Origin: Glandiceps talaboti
Lineage: Eukaryota; Hemichordata; Enteropneusta; Spengelidae
Reading direction: 5' to 3'
Length of the DNA: 64,000 nt
Assembly: GCF_964340395.1 (NCBI RefSeq)
Contig: NC_135566.1
Coordinates: 9,709,001 to 9,773,000, forward strand
Positions within the stretch are counted from its first letter, which is position 1, and every line of letters begins with the position of its first letter. Positions 39,426 to 53,215 of the stretch are shown piece by piece. The notes under the pieces were generated by a model. The model saw only the letters and a program-made list of their open reading frames with translations, made no database searches and was not told where the DNA came from. The translations under genes were made by a program, and so were the position numbers.

Positions 39426-40315
39426 ATTCACTCACGCAGTGGTTTTATGGTTTATTCAACTGTCTTTGGTGTATTCTATGTTCTAAACTTTTTTGTAGTC
39501 TGTGTTCTTTTAAGAACTGTACACTTGTAGTGGTGTATTTGTATGTATAGTTATGAACTGGTGTGGTGAAGCTCTTGTTGTATGTATTAATAGTCTAGCA
39601 AAATTGCAAGAGACAGACGAGAATGGAAATTGCTGGAGGGCTTCACCCAAAATTGGATGAACATAGCCTCAACAATTCACGAACTATCTTCGACATAAAT
39701 GTGACGTTCTGCAGAAATGTTTTGTTGTTGTTGTTCTTTTGGGGAATCATTGTCAATGAACCAAATTAATTTCTCTTTCTGGCTGTGTGGATGTACATAT
39801 ATACATGCCCTAAGCCAATGTTTGTTCTACAGCTCATTGCATAGCATCTTGTTGTCTAGAAATAAACGCTGTCATGTCAAATACAGTTAGATGTTATTCC
39901 CCAATATTTTTCTTCATTCAGTCAAGGAGAATACTCGTGACCTAAGGGGCCTTACTCACTACTCATCTAGCGACTCTAGTGACAACTCGACCTAATGGGC
40001 GACCAGCATTTCTTTGAACCTGGGGAACTCCCTGGGACATAAAATGTAACAGGCATACATATTGCCTTAAAAGAAAATACTGGAAATACTATACATGATA
40101 TGATGGGCCATAGCTTAGGTCACCCTAGTCCACATGATAAATTATAAACAAGTATACACACTGATATGTTTTGACAGTTGATATCTCCTGCGGCTATGTT
40201 ATTGTATTGCCTTGTCATGACAATACTAAAAATAAACCCCTGCTGAGAAGAAGATCATGGGAGTATTACTCTGTCTGTACAGAGAGAAATAGGTCATAGT
40301 TTCCATCAGTGATTC

Positions 40316-40355
40316 TTGATTTGATTTGATTTGATTTGATTTGATTTGATTTGAA
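40316..40355. repeat. (TTGAT)n pentanucleotide repeat
   Basis: Seven uninterrupted units. Arrays of this kind often sit at LINE or SINE tails, which fits the ORF just downstream. Confidence 0.9.
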
Positions 40356-40445
40356 TTTATTATGTAATAATTTATACAAGTACGTGTTAATTAAGGTATA
40401 AAATATCACTGAGGATAAGATTATTAAAAAAATGACTTATTTCCA

Positions 40446-40798
40446 ATGTGGTCCTTGTGAGTCCTAGGGAAATTCAAGACACTGGCAACAATGGTATAGA
40501 AAAATGTATTACAAAAGACATGACAGAAAAACCATACAGTAATAAAATACTTATTGACGAGACACACAATTATAAAAAGGAAGGACTAAGATGTTACAAA
40601 AATATTATGCTCTTTAGACTTATTTATTCAATAGAAAGATTTGACATGGCTTTATGTGACATTGTTTCACTGAGAGGGAGACTATTCCAAAGACCAAGGC
40701 CTGTGTATGCAAATAAACTCTTACCCATACCACTGACTCAAGTATTAAAGGCAAAGCTTCTTCAGTCAGGACAAGAGACTGTCAATGTCATCTAAAGT
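40446..40798 (+). other. ~115-codon ORF of uncertain status
   Basis: The frame from 40448 (GTG) to the stop at about 40795 stays open; its first in-frame ATG is at 40520. The central part reads ALCDIVSLRGRLFQRPRPV and YANKLLPIPLTQ, which looks less random than the flanking AT-rich DNA. The last 16 codons are the first unit of the adjacent minisatellite. No splice sites stand out. It may be a decayed repeat-borne ORF or a last exon. I do not recognise it. Confidence 0.25.
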
Positions 40799-41087
40799 TC
40801 AAGTTCATGGATGACCAATCAAGTAAGGCAAAGTTTCTTTAGTCAGGACAAGAGACTGTCAATGTCACCAAACGTTCAAGTTCATGGATGACCAATCAAG
40901 TAAGGCAAAGTTTCTTCAGTCAGGACAAGAGACTGTCAGTGTCACCAAACGTTCAAGTTCATGGATGACCAGTCATTTATCAAAGGCAAAGTTTCTTTAG
41001 TCAGGACAAGAGACTGTCAATGTCACCAAAAGTTCAAGTTCATGGATGACCAGTCAAATATAAAGGCAAAGCTTTTTTCATCAGGAC
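40748..41087. repeat. ~77-base minisatellite, four units and a partial
   Basis: Units start at about 40748, 40826, 40903 and 40984 with AAGGCAAAGTTTCTTTAGTC and continue AGGACAAGAGACTGTCAATG and TTCAAGTTCATGGATGACCA. The fifth, at about 41064, decays after 30 bases. Confidence 0.9.
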
Positions 41088-41089
41088 AA

Positions 41090-44000
41090 TCTGTATTATA
41101 ATTTATGATCAACATTTAATTGTCAAGTCATCTGTTGTTTGTTTGTATTGTAGTCATTGTTAGGTGAAATTATATGTTGTTGATGTTGAATGAATTGTTA
41201 TGATGGATGACCAATAGAGTGTGGGAAAATAGCCAAGTTGATTTTGATGGTCGATGTCATGTTTAGTTCATGTTCATGGTTGATAAAACAGGTTCACAAA
41301 ACTGTATTTGTGGCAAGTTGTCTGTATCACTGTCATGGCTTAAGTCTCTCATAGTGACAGAGCAATAACTCCAAACCGTTCTTTGTTGTGGGCAAATTGT
41401 CTATATAGTATCACTGTCATGATAAAAGTAATGTAAAATTGATAACATCAAAGGTCACATATATATATATATCATTGTACATGTACATTAATAATTACTT
41501 TGATTATGACATACCAAAACCTAATGATACTGCGTTGAAAACCATTTGCAAAGGATATATATCAGAAGAAAGTTTATAAAATGGTTATCCAATATGGCTG
41601 TCTTTGATTGTCAAAGTCACCAAGAGTTCATGAATGTATTTATGGTTGACCAACTTTGTAGTGCAGTCATGCTTCATAACAAGGAAACCTGTTCGTGTAT
41701 TTTGTTTGCTATATAAGTAAAGTAGCCATTATTGTTGTTTGACTGTTGCTTTTACTGATTAGCTAGGAAAGAATAAACAAACAGGTTGATATTGGAGAAA
41801 GTTGTGCTGACAGTATGTTGTTATGGCTATGGCTGGCTGGCCAGCTTAAATACTTGAAGTATAAAATGAATGGCTGTGTACAATGTTACTGCACTATGGA
41901 TAAGCTAAAGTCCTCTCAGAAAGTCAAGGAAAGTACACACTGTCAGTGTCACAGGAATGAAAGAATTATCTGAAGTGTTGACATCGACACTGTTGACCAA
42001 GTGCAGCTGCATAAATACTTTTCTCTGAAAAGAAAAAGTCAATGTCTTCTCAAACAGTTTGTGAAACTAAAGTGAACAAGAAATGCAAGGCTTGTTTTAC
42101 AACTTGTAAATGTCCACTATACATGGTCTGCAGTTCACCACCAAGTGATAAATTTTAATATCATATTTCATATCAGAACTCATTTTGTTGTTGTATTTTA
42201 GATGGTGAAGATATAATCTTTTCATTTTCCCATTTATTATGATACTATGCACAAGCCAAGATATTGACTTTGAACAGAAAATATGGATTGTATACCCTGG
42301 TCATTCTATGTCACACCAACTGTGCCTATGTCACTGGTTGTGCGGTTTTCAAAATTGAGACCAAACGTTCCAAACTGCCATTACTTTTCCAAATTTTTCA
42401 TGAATTATTTTGGAGGAGGTATAACTATATTATTTCCCAATATTTTTCTTCATTCAGGCTGAAAATACTTATTACCCTGGACTTGTGACCTAAGGGAGTT
42501 TGTCACTACTCGTCGAGCAACTCGTAATGACAAGTCAGGTCACTCATATTTTCCTTGGCTGAAAAATATGGGGGAGTAATATCTAAGTGAATCAAAAAGT
42601 GATCCGTAACCACAACTTGTAGCAGAATTGTCTTCTCAATGCTCAACCATGTAGTACTCATCATCCTGACTGCAACTGTCAGAACTTTTTAAAAATAACT
42701 GACGTCAGAACCAGAATCTGCTAAAAATGAGCTTAGAAACAACACCGACTCCAGAATCTTTTTTCAGCATCAAATCTGCAAAATTCTTAAAAACTCTGAC
42801 TATTGATCAATCAATCAAACAAGGAAGAATGCCATCAGCTGATTTGACCCCAGTTTCAGAATCAAGTATCGCCATAACTGATTGTTGTTAATTTATCACA
42901 TCAAATTTTTAATATATTATGTTTCAATAGTGGGTGTCTGAATCAGAATGTGGTGGTAGGGGGTCGAGCTATTTTTGTAACATATATTAAATATTTGAAT
43001 TTTTATGCCATTTTCATATTTTTGTCAAATTTAATTTTAAAAAGTAGGGTCAGCAGGGAAAGACTAGAGTTAGAAACATGAACCTCACCATGTAGCATCA
43101 TCAGTGTTTTTGTAAATGTTTTGTAACCATGGTAACACAAAGGTGGAAATCTGCATGGTCAACCTGGCATATTTTTTCTATACATTGTACCACAATTTAA
43201 TGGGGGAAGCCAGGTAAAATGACTATGGAACTCAGGTTGATTTTTTGTACATATACATTAAATGTACATGTATAACTGTCCTGCCCTCTTAAAAACAAAA
43301 CCACAGGTTTCCCAATGTCTGGAACCCATATTTCATGACACTGTAGATATTTCTGCTTTCCAGGAGAGCTTCATGTATGTCATTGATATCATACAGAATG
43401 ATGTAATCTGATACCACATATATCTACACTATAAACAGATTAGGAGGGCTATGTGTATTCATATCTAACCTTGTACATTGTATTTTAAGAGACAGCTATC
43501 AAATTTTTATTGGTGTACAGAGTTCTTCCAGTGTAGCAGAGTTCTTCCTGGTATCAAGCTCTCTTGTACATGTATATGTATGTTCTAATTCGGCTCTCAC
43601 TTGATACAACGAAAGCCATATGAAACCACTTTTATATGCTATGTTGTCAAAACAGCCAGGAGACCATTCTCACAAGGCAGAGTACATTTTTTCTGCTAAT
43701 GCAACGAAAAATGAAATACAGGGATGTCTAAAACACGGCTGTAAAGAGGATGGTGGTTTAGGATGATGCCAACAGACCAGATGTACTCCTTTCCTGGGCT
43801 CATAGAGTCTGGCAACTAGAAAGGGTATAGGGTTTTCAGGTCTCTTAACCTTCTTGTGATAAAAATCCTGGGAAGAACATTGTAAAGTTGTTGAAAAATT
43901 GAGTAAAACCAGGAATACATGTACTTTCCCATAATTGTTCCATAATTTTGTTTGGGAACCCTGGTAAAGTGACTTGGGATCTTGGGTAGATTTTACCTAC

Positions 44001-44525
44001 ACGCCATGTCTAGTAAAAACTCTGCATTGTGTGTTGGATTGGGTATGTTTCTTTCCTACTGGTAAAACAGGGAAACCTCTGAAAGGGTATCATGTCACAT
44101 GTCACGAATTCTTACTGTTTGGGTTAAACTGAGGTCATAGTGACTCATAAACATCTGGAAAACATGTTGTGTTGGTTGAATTTATGGATACTTACCGTAA
44201 TTGTAAGAGACAATGTTGACAGCCATAAATAAATAGTGGAAGTGATAATTTCTAAAAAAAAAAACAAAAAAAAACAACAACAAAAAAAACCCCCCAAAAC
44301 CAGCAAATATTTTGAGCAATTGGGTCTTTGTCAAGGTTTATATAGATGGGATCTTTTATCACCTTTCAGTATTAGAATTTTGAGAAACATTCAATATTAG
44401 CTTCAGATCTGGCTACAAATATATATGTTATACTTTTTTATGTGTTAAAAAATAGAGATCAATATCTCAATTTGTTGTTAGAATGTGCCAGTGTGAAATC
44501 ATGGTAGAAACTGTACACTTAACCC
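41090..44525. other. No gene seen
   Basis: AT-rich, with short ORFs only and an A-rich CCCCCC stretch at about 44250-44300. Confidence 0.55.
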
Positions 44526-44530
44526 ATTTG

Positions 44531-44610
44531 CTTGATAATTTCAACCCCCCTCCCTCTCCTTCCCAATACGCTTGATAATTTCAACCCCCCTCCCTCTCCT
44601 TCCCAATACA
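44531..44610. repeat. Near-perfect 40-base tandem duplication
   Basis: Two units of CTTGATAATTTCAACCCCCC followed by TCCCTCTCCTTCCCAATAC, identical except for the last base. It looks recent. Confidence 0.95.
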
Positions 44611-45202
44611 CAATCTCCTTTATTGAGTGATTGAGTTATTGTTTCTTGCACAATTGGGTACTGTTCCAATCAACATGAACTAACAGGAATTCAGTGTAGT
44701 TTATAATTTATATCTATAGGCACACCTACACTCATATTTACCACTACATTAATTTCTCCCTGGGATAGTTATCATCTTCCCATGGTTTTAACAAAGACTT
44801 GCCATATATCACATGGTGACTACCATAGCCCCATCAAATCATCCAGTCATGACATTGCAGATAAATTCTCATCTATAAAGACCTTGATCAAAGAATTGAC
44901 CAGTTCAACTGTAAACTTAATTAATAGTCAGGTAAATTTTACAGCCGAAAAAATTTGTCACGACATGTTATAAGAAAATCTATCACACTGGGTGAGTAGG
45001 AGGTAGTGTACTTAGTATATACTCATAAGAACAACTTTGTAAATGTGGCTGGTATTACCTGATGTTTGTTTGGAATATTTTACAGGGCCTGGCAAACATG
45101 GCCAATTTTTTAGTGTCAAAATTCAAAAGTGGAATGAGGACAGATAAATTTATATTAATTAATTTGATAATTTGATGATTGCAACATATCCAATTAAAAC
45201 TT

Positions 45203-45279
45203 AGTCTAGTGCTGTCCTTCATCAAATCTTAAGCTCTCTCTCTTTAGAGATGATTCGATACCACTTTTGCATCCAGACT
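45203..45279. mobile_element. Palindromic MITE, family A, inverted copy
   Basis: AGTCTAGTGCT to CATCCAGACT with an interior that is the reverse complement of the 38.6-kb copy (GAGATGATTCGATACCACT). Confidence 0.65.
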
Positions 45280-45369
45280 CGACCAATTCTAGCCCATGGA
45301 CTTATTTTGGTCACACTATTTCAAGACATTACAATGTATATAGCTTTCAAATTGTGAGATAGTAAAAAG

Positions 45370-48300
45370 ACCAAGACAAGTTTCTGAGCTAAACCAAATC
45401 AAAGTAAGTCACAGACTCAGTACACTGATTGACTTTAAATGCAAAATTTCTGTTTTATTTTATTATTGCATGTACGTTAAACTACAGTTTGTTGAACAAT
45501 TATTCTGGCTTAGTTTTCATGATCAGATATTTAGATATAAACAGAATTACAGATAAATAACAAGTATTTCGTAACCTTATACAATCATGTACATATATAA
45601 AATAACATTAAACTTGCATGAAAAAAGTACAGCAATGATTTGAATCTCAAATGTATATTTCTTTTACATTTGTAATTTTATGGTACCAGGTTTCACTTGT
45701 TCCTGGAAGTTCTGGAATTTCAATGGATTCCTGGAATTTCAATGGATTCCTGGAAAGTCCAAGCATTCCAAAGGGTTCCTGGAAAGTCCCGGAAAATCCA
45801 GCAACTGAATGATCAATGTTACTGTTGTAAACCAATTAATTTGGTAGTAAACATTTAATAAAAAGCTGGTGTGTTGACAAATAAAGGGTATTTCGCTGGT
45901 CTACACTCCTGAAAAATGACAAAATTTGATCTGAATATTAAAAAGAACATGATAATGTAATCATTACTTGATCATTTGTTTTCCAGGATATGGAAAGGAG
46001 ACGTTGTGAATTCACTAGTTTTGATAAAAGCGTGATGTTTTTGAAAACAAGATAAAATGCATTTGGTTTCATTTACTTTCACTTATCACTACTGAACCGG
46101 CATCAATCTTAGGTGGAAGTGATGTGTGGGCCTTCCTAGGCAATTTCTGTTAAAAATACATTTCTATGATTGTAATTATATACATTTACAAGCAGCCAAC
46201 AATGTGTTTTACAGAGGTTCTTGAGCAAGGCCCATACATCACGTCCACCTAAGTTCTGATCTCTAGAGGCTATCCATTAGGCTATCCATTGGATTTGAAT
46301 CTGAAGACATCTTTACCCCAAAGTAGAGATATTGTCAAATACAAACCCAACAGATAGCCTATAGCCTAGGGTTGATGGCAACTCTCATCCTCCAACTCTG
46401 TACTGATAAGAGAAAGTGGATAAAACCCCAATGCATTGTGTCTCATTTAACATCCAATTTCACTATTTTATCAAACATACTGAACTCACAAGGTAGCTAT
46501 TCCCTTTACGGAAGAAGAAATGCGTTGAAGAAAGGTTAGGATTCTTAGGAATTAAGAGAAATGACAATGTACTCATAAATACATATGAAATAAATAAAAT
46601 TATAATTATCACTTTGAGTTAGGTGTAACTTCAAATACATAATTTATCTTTAATACTGCTTGTTTTCGGCCCTGGTGTGTTACTGCAATAGCTCTTGTAG
46701 TTTAGACTTGTCCTGATTCCCATATTGATTAATCTGTTAATATGGTTTGAAAATAATCACCTAGTATTTAGTATCAAAGCTGACACCTCACAACAGGGAG
46801 TTTATTCAAATTAAGTCATTAGGTAAATGAACATGACCAACTGTGATGAACATGTAATTTTTACATGTAACATTTGGGTATGCTGGTAACAGTTGTTTTA
46901 GGGGTGTGGTAGCTGAATTACTTTGAATGGGAATCAGGACAAGATGAAGATGCTATGATCAGTCTGAGTAACACAGCAGTGCGGACAACAGGCTAGTCAT
47001 CCTAACGCTTACGGCTGAAATGATGTAGGCTTGGTGTTTAGTTCATGGGAGATGATGTTTTTTACACACACTCTGACAACTTTAAATGCAAAATAACAGA
47101 TTGTCCTAACAAAGTTTGATTTGTAAATTTACAGACTTGCAAGTTTGTGGCGATTCTTAACTTTTACTTACTTCATCTAAAATTATGACTTATACTAAAT
47201 TTGAATGAAAATATTTACCTTGATAAAACGGATTTCTCTTAAACTATTATGGTAGTGGTGAACAAGATTTTAGCTTAGTTAATGATAGATACAAACTAAA
47301 AGTATTGTTGTGACATGTTGATACAAACTATTGACTGGATGCTTGTTTTATTGTATTTCAAAGTAGGGTGGTAATTTCTGATGACTTCCATGATCTTGCA
47401 GCGTGCATTTCTGGGGACTTCATTGTTTACATTATCTTGATTGCAGGGTGATTATCACTATCACCTGCTTGTATAATCTGCTATATCGGAACAATAATAG
47501 TTTTAGTTTGTGTGTTGACATTTGATTGTTGAATAATTCGGCTGATAAATAGGGAACTCATTAAATTCTGCCATCTTTGGTAACTTACATAATGAAAGTA
47601 TTGTTCAAGTACAGCATTAACAAGAATCGGTCATTGATGTAAACAATTTTATGACCTTGTTTGTAACCACATATAGTGTAGTAGTTACCCAGACCCTTGC
47701 AAGAAGGGTTATCCTTAATATCATAACAGATTTATATTACTGTGACTACAAATAATCCCACAATCCTTTACATGTGAGCATGCTCACTATGACAGCTCTT
47801 TTGTACTTTCCTTAATATTGTTTGGTATAAACAATAACCTCAGTCAGTGAAATGAGAGTAGTGATGCACATTTTTGCTGTGACATATAACATTTCTGAAA
47901 TCTAATATAGTAGAACTAGATACTGTTTCACTTCCATTTAATAAACTGTTTCAACCTTCTCTGGTTTCACGTGGCACAAATGCCAAGGCTTGGTCAACCG
48001 GGAAGACTTGAGGTCAAAGGTCATAATAGTTGTACTTCAATGTTTACAGTAGCTCCTGCCATGGAGCACTTGTAGTCAATGATCCAAAAACATGAAAAAA
48101 ATACTACCCGGGGTGTACATCTCGTACCAGTCAGTTTAAAGCAATTATCTGGGTGTCAAATTCAAAGGAACAAAAACACAACATTTCATGGTCATTTGTA
48201 TTTCAAAAATTATAATAATTATTAAATTACAAATAATCGAAGTATGAGTTGCAAAATTCTTTCAGTTGAATCTCACGATTAAAAAAAGATATTTTGTCAA

Positions 48301-49320
48301 AAAATTATCCTGTATACATTTGTATGAAACTTGACTATTAAAAAAATTTGATAAAATGTATCATATTTCAGTACATTTGGCTGTATTGTGATTTCAATTT
48401 CATAATTTATGATATACCCATTTTAAACATGTCCAGTATAGTAACCTGTCTGCAGGTATTGACTTGGTAAATGCCAACCCACATGGCTAAATACTAGCTT
48501 CTGAAAGATCCAGTCATTTGTCTGCTTATGTGACCACTTGCTACCCATATTATACTGTATATATGGGTTGAGAATGTTATATATAAGCGGAAACAACACC
48601 TTGATCTTTCAGGCTAAAATCTATCTTAGTGTCTACATTTTGAGGGCCAACTTTTTACAGAGATTTCAATAGATTCATCATGGACCAATCTGATTTTTTT
48701 AGTTTGGCTATTTTTTATGCAGTCTTTTCACTCATGTTTTACTTGAACTTTGTGTTATATGTACTGATATGGACAAAAACGGAAACATTTTCTTTTATGA
48801 ATGATGATTTACTTCAAAATGGAGGTATAAGGTCAGATCAAACATATCAAATTTTAATCAGATTGATCACAGATTGACAAGTGAGTGATGGAACCCAGCA
48901 GAGTGGAACTCATGGAAGGCTAGACACTAATAAGCTATTAAACCAAAGCAAAAGTCAATGCCTGCAGACAACTTGAGCTATATTGAAGTAACTTGAGCTA
49001 TATTGAAGTAATTACATGTATCTAGTAGTTAGGGCTTTATTAAGGCAGGTATTACTATTAGGACAACCTCTGGGAGGATGGGGTGAGATCAAAGTCAGAG
49101 ATAGCCTCTAGACTATCAAAAACATCCCAATCCCATCCCATCTTCATCTCAAAGACTTAACAACCTTTTTTTCACTGCTTCAATTATTTAGTAAACTTAT
49201 AGGAAATCAAAACATAATTTTTACACAACTCCCAACCTTCTCTCCACTAACAAAGTCTTGAAAGTAAACTTTTTATAGCCAAAAACACTGATAAAAGTTC
49301 AATTTTTATTATACAGTACA
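45370..49320. other. No gene seen
   Basis: AT-rich. It contains GGAATTTCAATGGATTCCTG tandem pieces at about 45715-45790 and a 20-base perfect duplication (AACTTGAGCTATATTGAAGT) at about 48972-49011. The ~65-codon ORF at 48680-48877 is hydrophobic but has no family signature. Confidence 0.5.
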
Positions 49321-49330
49321 ATATTATCCT

Positions 49331-49392
49331 AGTCTAGCGGTATTGAATCATTGTAAAGAGATATTTTGAGATTTGATGCCATGGACAGCACG
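49331..49392. mobile_element. Palindromic MITE, family A, truncated copy
   Basis: AGTCTAGCGGTATTGAATCA and TTGAGATTTGATGCCATGG match family A; the right terminal repeat is lost. Confidence 0.55.
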
Positions 49393-50001
49393 AGATAATA
49401 ATTGTCCTAAATCCCAAAAGAGGGACAATTTGTTCATAACTCCGAGACCTATAATACTAATTCCAATACTTAACGTGTCTGTCCATTATGAAATAGCATG
49501 GATTCCAGGTTATCTGTTAATAAGCCTAGCGTGGAAATATTATCTTATCAAAGTTCTAATTTTTTTAAAATATTTTTTCTAATCATATCAATATTACTAT
49601 AATGGTTTGTATCTAAATTTTTAAAATAATTATCTTTAAGTATCTAAAGTATCAATAACAGAAATAACTTTTGGTCATGGAAATAATAACTTCAATATCA
49701 ACAGATGGCAAAGCTTTTATTTCTACTTCATCCCCCAGTGTCCCTTGAGGACAGACTGCTCTCTTCTGACCATATCTATGGTCTTTTACCACGATAATGA
49801 ATCTATTGGGTGGAAAACAGTAAATATTAGTTGATGCCACCCCAATGTGAACATGTAGTTAATTCTGAAATTTGACTGAAATTAGATTTGTCACCTAAAG
49901 ACAACTAGCCCAGAGACTAGTCTGAAAAATGCAGGTGTTGTTTCTGCTTATATACTAGTAATACATTCAACCCATAAGCCAACAACTGGATCCTTCAGAC
50001 T

Positions 50002-50091
50002 AGCTCAGAGACTTGTCTCGGTGTTACTTTCTTAAAAAGGTCTCAACACTGTGCTTCTTGAGATAGTAACACCAAGACAAGTCTCTTGGCT
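50002..50091. mobile_element. Palindromic element, family B, ~90 bases
   Basis: AGCTCAGAGACTTGTCTCGG at the left pairs with CCAAGACAAGTCTCTTGGCT at the right; the arms extend to about 31 bases with four mismatches. Single arms occur again at 45369-45391 and 53191-53213, the latter at the end of a minisatellite. Confidence 0.65.
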
Positions 50092-52269
50092 AAAAGATCT
50101 TTTTTGAGTAACATCACTTAATTATTATAACAAATAACTGGATTATTCTGAAAAAAAAAGTGCATCCTTTCACCAAACTTGCATTGAACACTTGCAAGAG
50201 CACTCGGTGTCTTTTGTGAAGTCTGTGTGTAAAATGTGAGCTGGGTTGTACATGTATGATGTACATCTTTTTGTGGAAGTTACAGTTTTCAAGATAAGAT
50301 ACAGTACAACAGAAAATTGTTTCCATTTTAATAAATCTTGATCATGAATAAATTTGTAAATTAACTTTCAATGTGTCATCCATCGTCTAGCTATATTCAC
50401 CATTCATATCTCATCTCAAATATGTACACATGTACGTACATATTAAAAATAATAAGAGAAAAAATAAAAGTTTATGTTGAAAAAAGTTCAGGTTTCCATA
50501 TAGATAAAGGCTTTCTCTCTCTATTGTCTGCAGTTTCCTGTTGTCATGTAGTCAGTCTGTAGGCATTGGCTAGAATTTGATATTTACCTTCTGAAGACTG
50601 TAACCACATATTACAGCTCATGAATGACCTGCCCTTTTGTGACCCTATTTCTATTTTACTAGCCTGGCATGCGTGTGATGTTAAACAATGGGCCACATAT
50701 AGCCTGATACTAAACATTTGACTGTTGCAGGTACTAACCATTCCACTTGCACGTGATAATGATGACGTGTGTTGTGCCAACTAGGCGTTAGCACAGAGAT
50801 AGCGTGATGTTACATGTAAAGTTGGACTGGCACAGCCATTAACAATTTCAATGCTAACATGCTGGTGAAGTTTTTTAGTGCCAACTAGGCAGGGTTTTTG
50901 CTAAGGTCTGGGGAACCATGGAAAAAGGAGGAAAAGTGGGAATACTGGCATAGTTTCCAGTACATTATATCATAAATTTGGTGGGGAAACCTGGTGATGA
51001 CTGGGGAACTCAGGTAGATTTTACCTACTTGTCCCAAAAGCACTGCTAGGTGTTAGCATTGAAATAGCCCAGTCACTCATAAAGTGATACTTGAGCTCGG
51101 TATTGTACATGCCTATCACAAAATCCTTAGCATTTGGTATACATGTACAGAACTTGAGAAGGTAAATGTCAAACCTACGAATCCAAGCCAATGCCTAATA
51201 GACATACATGTACTTCAGTAGTAATGACAAATTGTGGTCATAATTCACACACATCAACAAAAGTGTTTTTTCCTATATAAGTGTAAGCAGACAAAACACA
51301 CATTGCAAGTGAAAGTGTTGACTCGTGTACAGTGTTTCTGAGGTTCACTTTCAATTATAAGGCTTGGTGAAAGTAGAAATTTGGCACTTTGACCTACACA
51401 TACTGTTTTCACTTCTGCATAGGTCATTACCCAACCAGAGTGGTAGGTCCTGACCTGCTTATTGCTTTTAAGAGTTTTTAATTTAATGGATGAAAATCAT
51501 TTGCTTTTTATGACATTTTTTCTTCTAGCATATCTGCTGACTAACACTGGTGTAGAAAAGACAAAAGTCAACTCTGTATCATTCAGTGTAGACTATTGTG
51601 TCAAACTTCTCTATTTCATGTGCTATCTGATATGGTAGTACGAGATGCATGCACACTAGATTAATGCTATGCTAGTACATAGGTTATTAAGTTATTTGCT
51701 GTTTTAAACCTACAGATCCAACACACATCTTTTGTGATTTATCTACCAGGCATTAAATAATGTCACAATTTGGCAGAATTTTGTTTGCATCAAATTTCAC
51801 AACTCATCATCAGAGTCAAGGCATTATCTAGATGACGGAGTATTAAACTGTGATTTCAGACATTTTTCTATTCATTTCAGTCTCTACCGGTATTACATGT
51901 AACAATTTCAACATAGAACTTAACCTTTTGAAACTCGACATTATTGCATCAAATTTGTAACAATTTCTTTCGATTGTAAATTACACTTGTTTGGCAGAGC
52001 TTCACTCTTTGTGCATACCTCGTGAAATTGACAGTTTCAAGTGTAGTAGATAGGGGTAGCTTTTACAGTCTATTTTTCACAAGTTTATACCAAATGAGTC
52101 AGATTGTAAATTACATTTGTTTGGCAATACTTCACACTTTCAGGATACCTCATGATAGTTGTAGGTAGTAGTTTAGCAGACAAAGGCGTATTAGAGCTCC
52201 ACCCAAAATTGTATTTTTACAATCTACAATTTTACAGTTGTATATTTTTTTAGTACTTGAATACAAATA

Positions 52270-52426
52270 TGGCTGGAATTTCTGACCAGATTCACACCTA
52301 TGCTGGCTTTTTTTTTTATGAGGAAACTGTAGAATTAAACTGGTGCATGGCTGCAATTTCTGACCAGATTCACACCTATGCGGGCTTTTTATGAGGAAAC
52401 TGTAGAATGATTTAAACTGGTGCATA
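52270..52426. repeat. 78-base tandem duplication
   Basis: Two copies of TGGCTG(G/C)AATTTCTGACCAG ... AAACTGGTGCA that differ by a T-run length and one small indel. Confidence 0.9.
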
Positions 52427-52799
52427 TAATCATTTTACCTATTTTTTATCTTTTGAAATATTTGAATTGTATATGTTCACAGATCAAGAAATGTAAAGAA
52501 TGAGAAAAATTGAAAAAATAGAAAGTTTTGATCAAATATATACAACTCATCTGTAAAACAGTTTATATGGATATATGTATTTCCAGACACCTGGACAAAC
52601 AAAGGAAGATGTCAGACAGGCCATTAGATATTTATTGTGTCTTATATCAGCTACTTGTTACTTTGTTACTATTGAGTTATCAAAAGTATTAAAACTATTG
52701 AAGGTTACTGATATATGTTTATAGATTGCAATTTATATAAATTATAATGAGAACTAAGTGCCAGTTTTCTACTTTCAGTTGTTCAGCCCGTAGACTTTT

Positions 52800-53215
52800 G
52801 TATATCATGGTACACATACTGTCACTGTGGTTTGATTGAAAGGTAGGCCAGAAATTGTGAAACAAGAAATCATAAAGCCTGTCTCTGAGCTTATTGTGGT
52901 ACACACTCTCTGTTGGTTTGATTGAAAGGTAGGCCTGGGATTATGAGACCACGATAAGCCCAGAGTCTCTGCGCATATAGTGGTACACTGTCTTGTGGTT
53001 TGATTCAAAGGTATGAGATTGGATTGTGAGGCCATGATGAGCTCAGAGTCTCTGCGCTTATTTTGGTACACGGTCTCAGTCTGTGGTTTGATTGAAAGGT
53101 AGGCCTGAGATTGTGAGACCACAATAAACCCAGGGTCTCTGCACTTATTTTGGTACACTGTCTCAGTCTGTGTAGGCCTGAGATTGTGAGACCACGACAA
53201 GTCTCTGGGCTATCA
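52800..53215. repeat. Minisatellite of ~60-100-base units
   Basis: About five units carry GTGGTTTGATTGAAAGGTAG, GAGATTGTGAGACCAC, CAGAGTCTCTGCGC and TTGGTACACTGTCTC. The antisense ORF is a repeat artefact. Confidence 0.85.
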
